This document shows, piece by piece, positions 63,289 through 64,000 of a DNA stretch of 64,000 bases. A model generated the notes under the pieces. It was given only the letters and a program-made list of their open reading frames with translations. It was not told where the DNA came from and did no database searches. Both the position numbers and the translations under genes were made by a program. Origin of the DNA: Rhodocyclaceae bacterium (GTDB lineage Bacteria > Pseudomonadota > Gammaproteobacteria > Burkholderiales > Rhodocyclaceae); assembly GCA_030681195.1 (NCBI GenBank), contig JAUXXJ010000012.1, positions 124,001 through 188,000 on the forward strand, in the 5' to 3' direction. Position 1 is the first letter of the stretch; each line of letters starts with the position of its first letter.

Positions 63289-63375
63289 ATGATGGAACAA
63301 TGTCCCCAGAATCGTCTGATTGACCTGCTGCGCCGGCTTGCCGCCCGCGTTGGTCAATCAGGCGTTGAGCCATGA
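63289..63375 (+). CDS. Possible 28-residue leader peptide
   Basis: A short frame MMEQCPQNRLIDLLRRLAAR ending GQSGVEP, whose stop overlaps the start of the DUF2784 gene (ATGA). The coupling is suggestive, but no strong ribosome site is seen and so short a frame can arise by chance. Confidence 0.3.
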   Translation: MMEQCPQNRLIDLLRRLAARVGQSGVEP

Positions 63376-63743
63376 TCTACCGGTTGCTGGCCGATGCCGT
63401 GCTGCTTTTGCACCTGGCCTTCATCGTCTTCGTCGTCGCCGGCAGCCTGTTCCTGCTGCGCTGGCCTCGTCTATTTTGGTTGCCGTGGCTGCATCTTCCC
63501 GCCGTACTGTGGGGGGTGGGCATCGAACTGGGTGGTTACATCTGCCCGCTCACCCCGCTGGAAAACCGGCTGCGCCAGATGGGCGGCGAAGCAGGCTATG
63601 CGGGCGGGTTCGTCGAACACTATTTCCTGCCGTTTATCTATCCGGCTGGCTTGACGCGGGGGTTGCAGATTGCCCTTGGCCTCGGACTGGTGGCGATCAA
63701 CCTCGCCGCGTATGCCTGCTGGTGGCGCCAGCGACGTAAATGA
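63372..63743 (+). CDS. DUF2784 membrane protein
   Basis: A 123-residue protein with three or four spans: LLADAVLLLHLAFIVFVVAG, WLPWLHLPAVLWGVGIELGG, ICPLTPLENRLRQMGGEAGY and LGLGLVAINLAAYACW. These are the DUF2784 signatures. Function unknown. It overlaps the next gene. Confidence 0.92.
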   Translation: MIYRLLADAVLLLHLAFIVFVVAGSLFLLRWPRLFWLPWLHLPAVLWGVGIELGGYICPLTPLENRLRQMGGEAGYAGGFVEHYFLPFIYPAGLTRGLQIALGLGLVAINLAAYACWWRQRRK

Positions 63744-64000
63744 TGATCGGGCGCATCATGCTACGAATGCTAGTCGCAGGACTGCTACTGGTCGGAGGGA
63801 TCGTCATGTTTCAGGATCGTCTGCTCTATTTCCCCGAGCCGGTGGCCTTGCCCGCGCTGCTGGACGAAGCGCAGCACGACGGTTTGCGCGGCTGGCCAGC
63901 CGAGGGCAAATTCCGCGGCCTGCTGCGCGAACCGGAAGGGCCCGCACGGGCGACACTGGTGCTGTTTCACGGCAATGCCGGCCACGCCGGCCATCGCGCC
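63740..64000 (+). CDS. Alpha/beta hydrolase, cut by the right edge
   Basis: The first 87 residues are present: an N-terminal membrane anchor (MLVAGLLLVGGIVMFQDRLL then YFPEPV) followed by the start of a hydrolase fold with the oxyanion-loop motif VLFHGNAGHAGHR. Membrane-anchored hydrolases of the BEM46/YhfR-like type start this way. The start overlaps the DUF2784 stop. The catalytic Ser lies beyond the window. Confidence 0.82.
   Translation, partial: MMIGRIMLRMLVAGLLLVGGIVMFQDRLLYFPEPVALPALLDEAQHDGLRGWPAEGKFRGLLREPEGPARATLVLFHGNAGHAGHRA

Overview
The window is about 64 kb of GC-rich chromosomal DNA, densely coded on both strands. Gene content and order point to a betaproteobacterium, most likely Rhodocyclales or a near relative: zapB-zapA-6S RNA, phoB-phoR, lptB-rpoN-hpf-ptsN-hprK, recA-recX, ribBX-ribH-nusB-thiL-pgpA-cinA, and a second-type infA beside a cold-shock gene. 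The order assignment is inference. No rRNA, tRNA, insertion sequence, prophage or CRISPR array was seen.

Layout. 1-15.8 kb is a cobalamin locus. cobT (cut by the left edge), an FKBP isomerase, cobU, cobQ, cbiB, cobD, an M48 lipoprotein protease and btuF come first. A leftward operon follows, btuB-btuC-btuD-btuF2-cobO-cobB-bluB, headed by a clear cobalamin riboswitch at 15.6-15.8 kb. A less GC-rich islet of two unrecognised genes, flanked by related direct repeats, sits inside the locus at 7.3-8.5 kb. 15.9-24.3 kb holds cell-division factors, 6S RNA with a strong terminator, c-di-GMP proteins (EAL-HDOD, GGDEF), ubiquinone genes (ubiJ, ubiE) and PhoB/PhoR with a Pho box. 24.3-33.9 kb is leftward housekeeping: the PTS-Ntr/sigma-54 block, recombination genes and the riboflavin/thiamine operon.

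33.9-42.6 kb holds small poorly known genes. Four sites with the sigma-54 -24/-12 spacing lie in front of them, and one product is a YjfB-type putative motility protein. A FAH-family enzyme, a P-type ATPase and a Bax-inhibitor-type protein lie between. 42.6-45.4 kb encodes a YcgR-type c-di-GMP receptor and a LemA/TPM cluster. 45.5-52.2 kb is an Anbu-type system: a transglutaminase/DUF2126 protein and the Anbu peptidase diverge from an ATP-grasp/alpha-E pair. 52.2-64 kb has ribE, dsbD, cutA, a B12-binding radical SAM enzyme, csp, infA, two Ala/Ser-rich proteins of unknown function, an HTH protein behind a sigma-28-like promoter, pgm, a coiled-coil membrane protein, a Crp/Fnr regulator with a DUF2892 gene, DUF2784 and a cut alpha/beta hydrolase.

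The most unusual feature is a dispersed repeat of about 24 bp, core GTCGGCGCTGGCGGGACGGC preceded by a short A-run. About 20 recognisable copies occur, roughly one per 3 kb, in both orientations. Some start exactly at stop codons, some lie between genes, and several lie in frame inside conserved enzymes (dsbD twice, thiL, cobB, cobT, cobQ, cobO, cinA).
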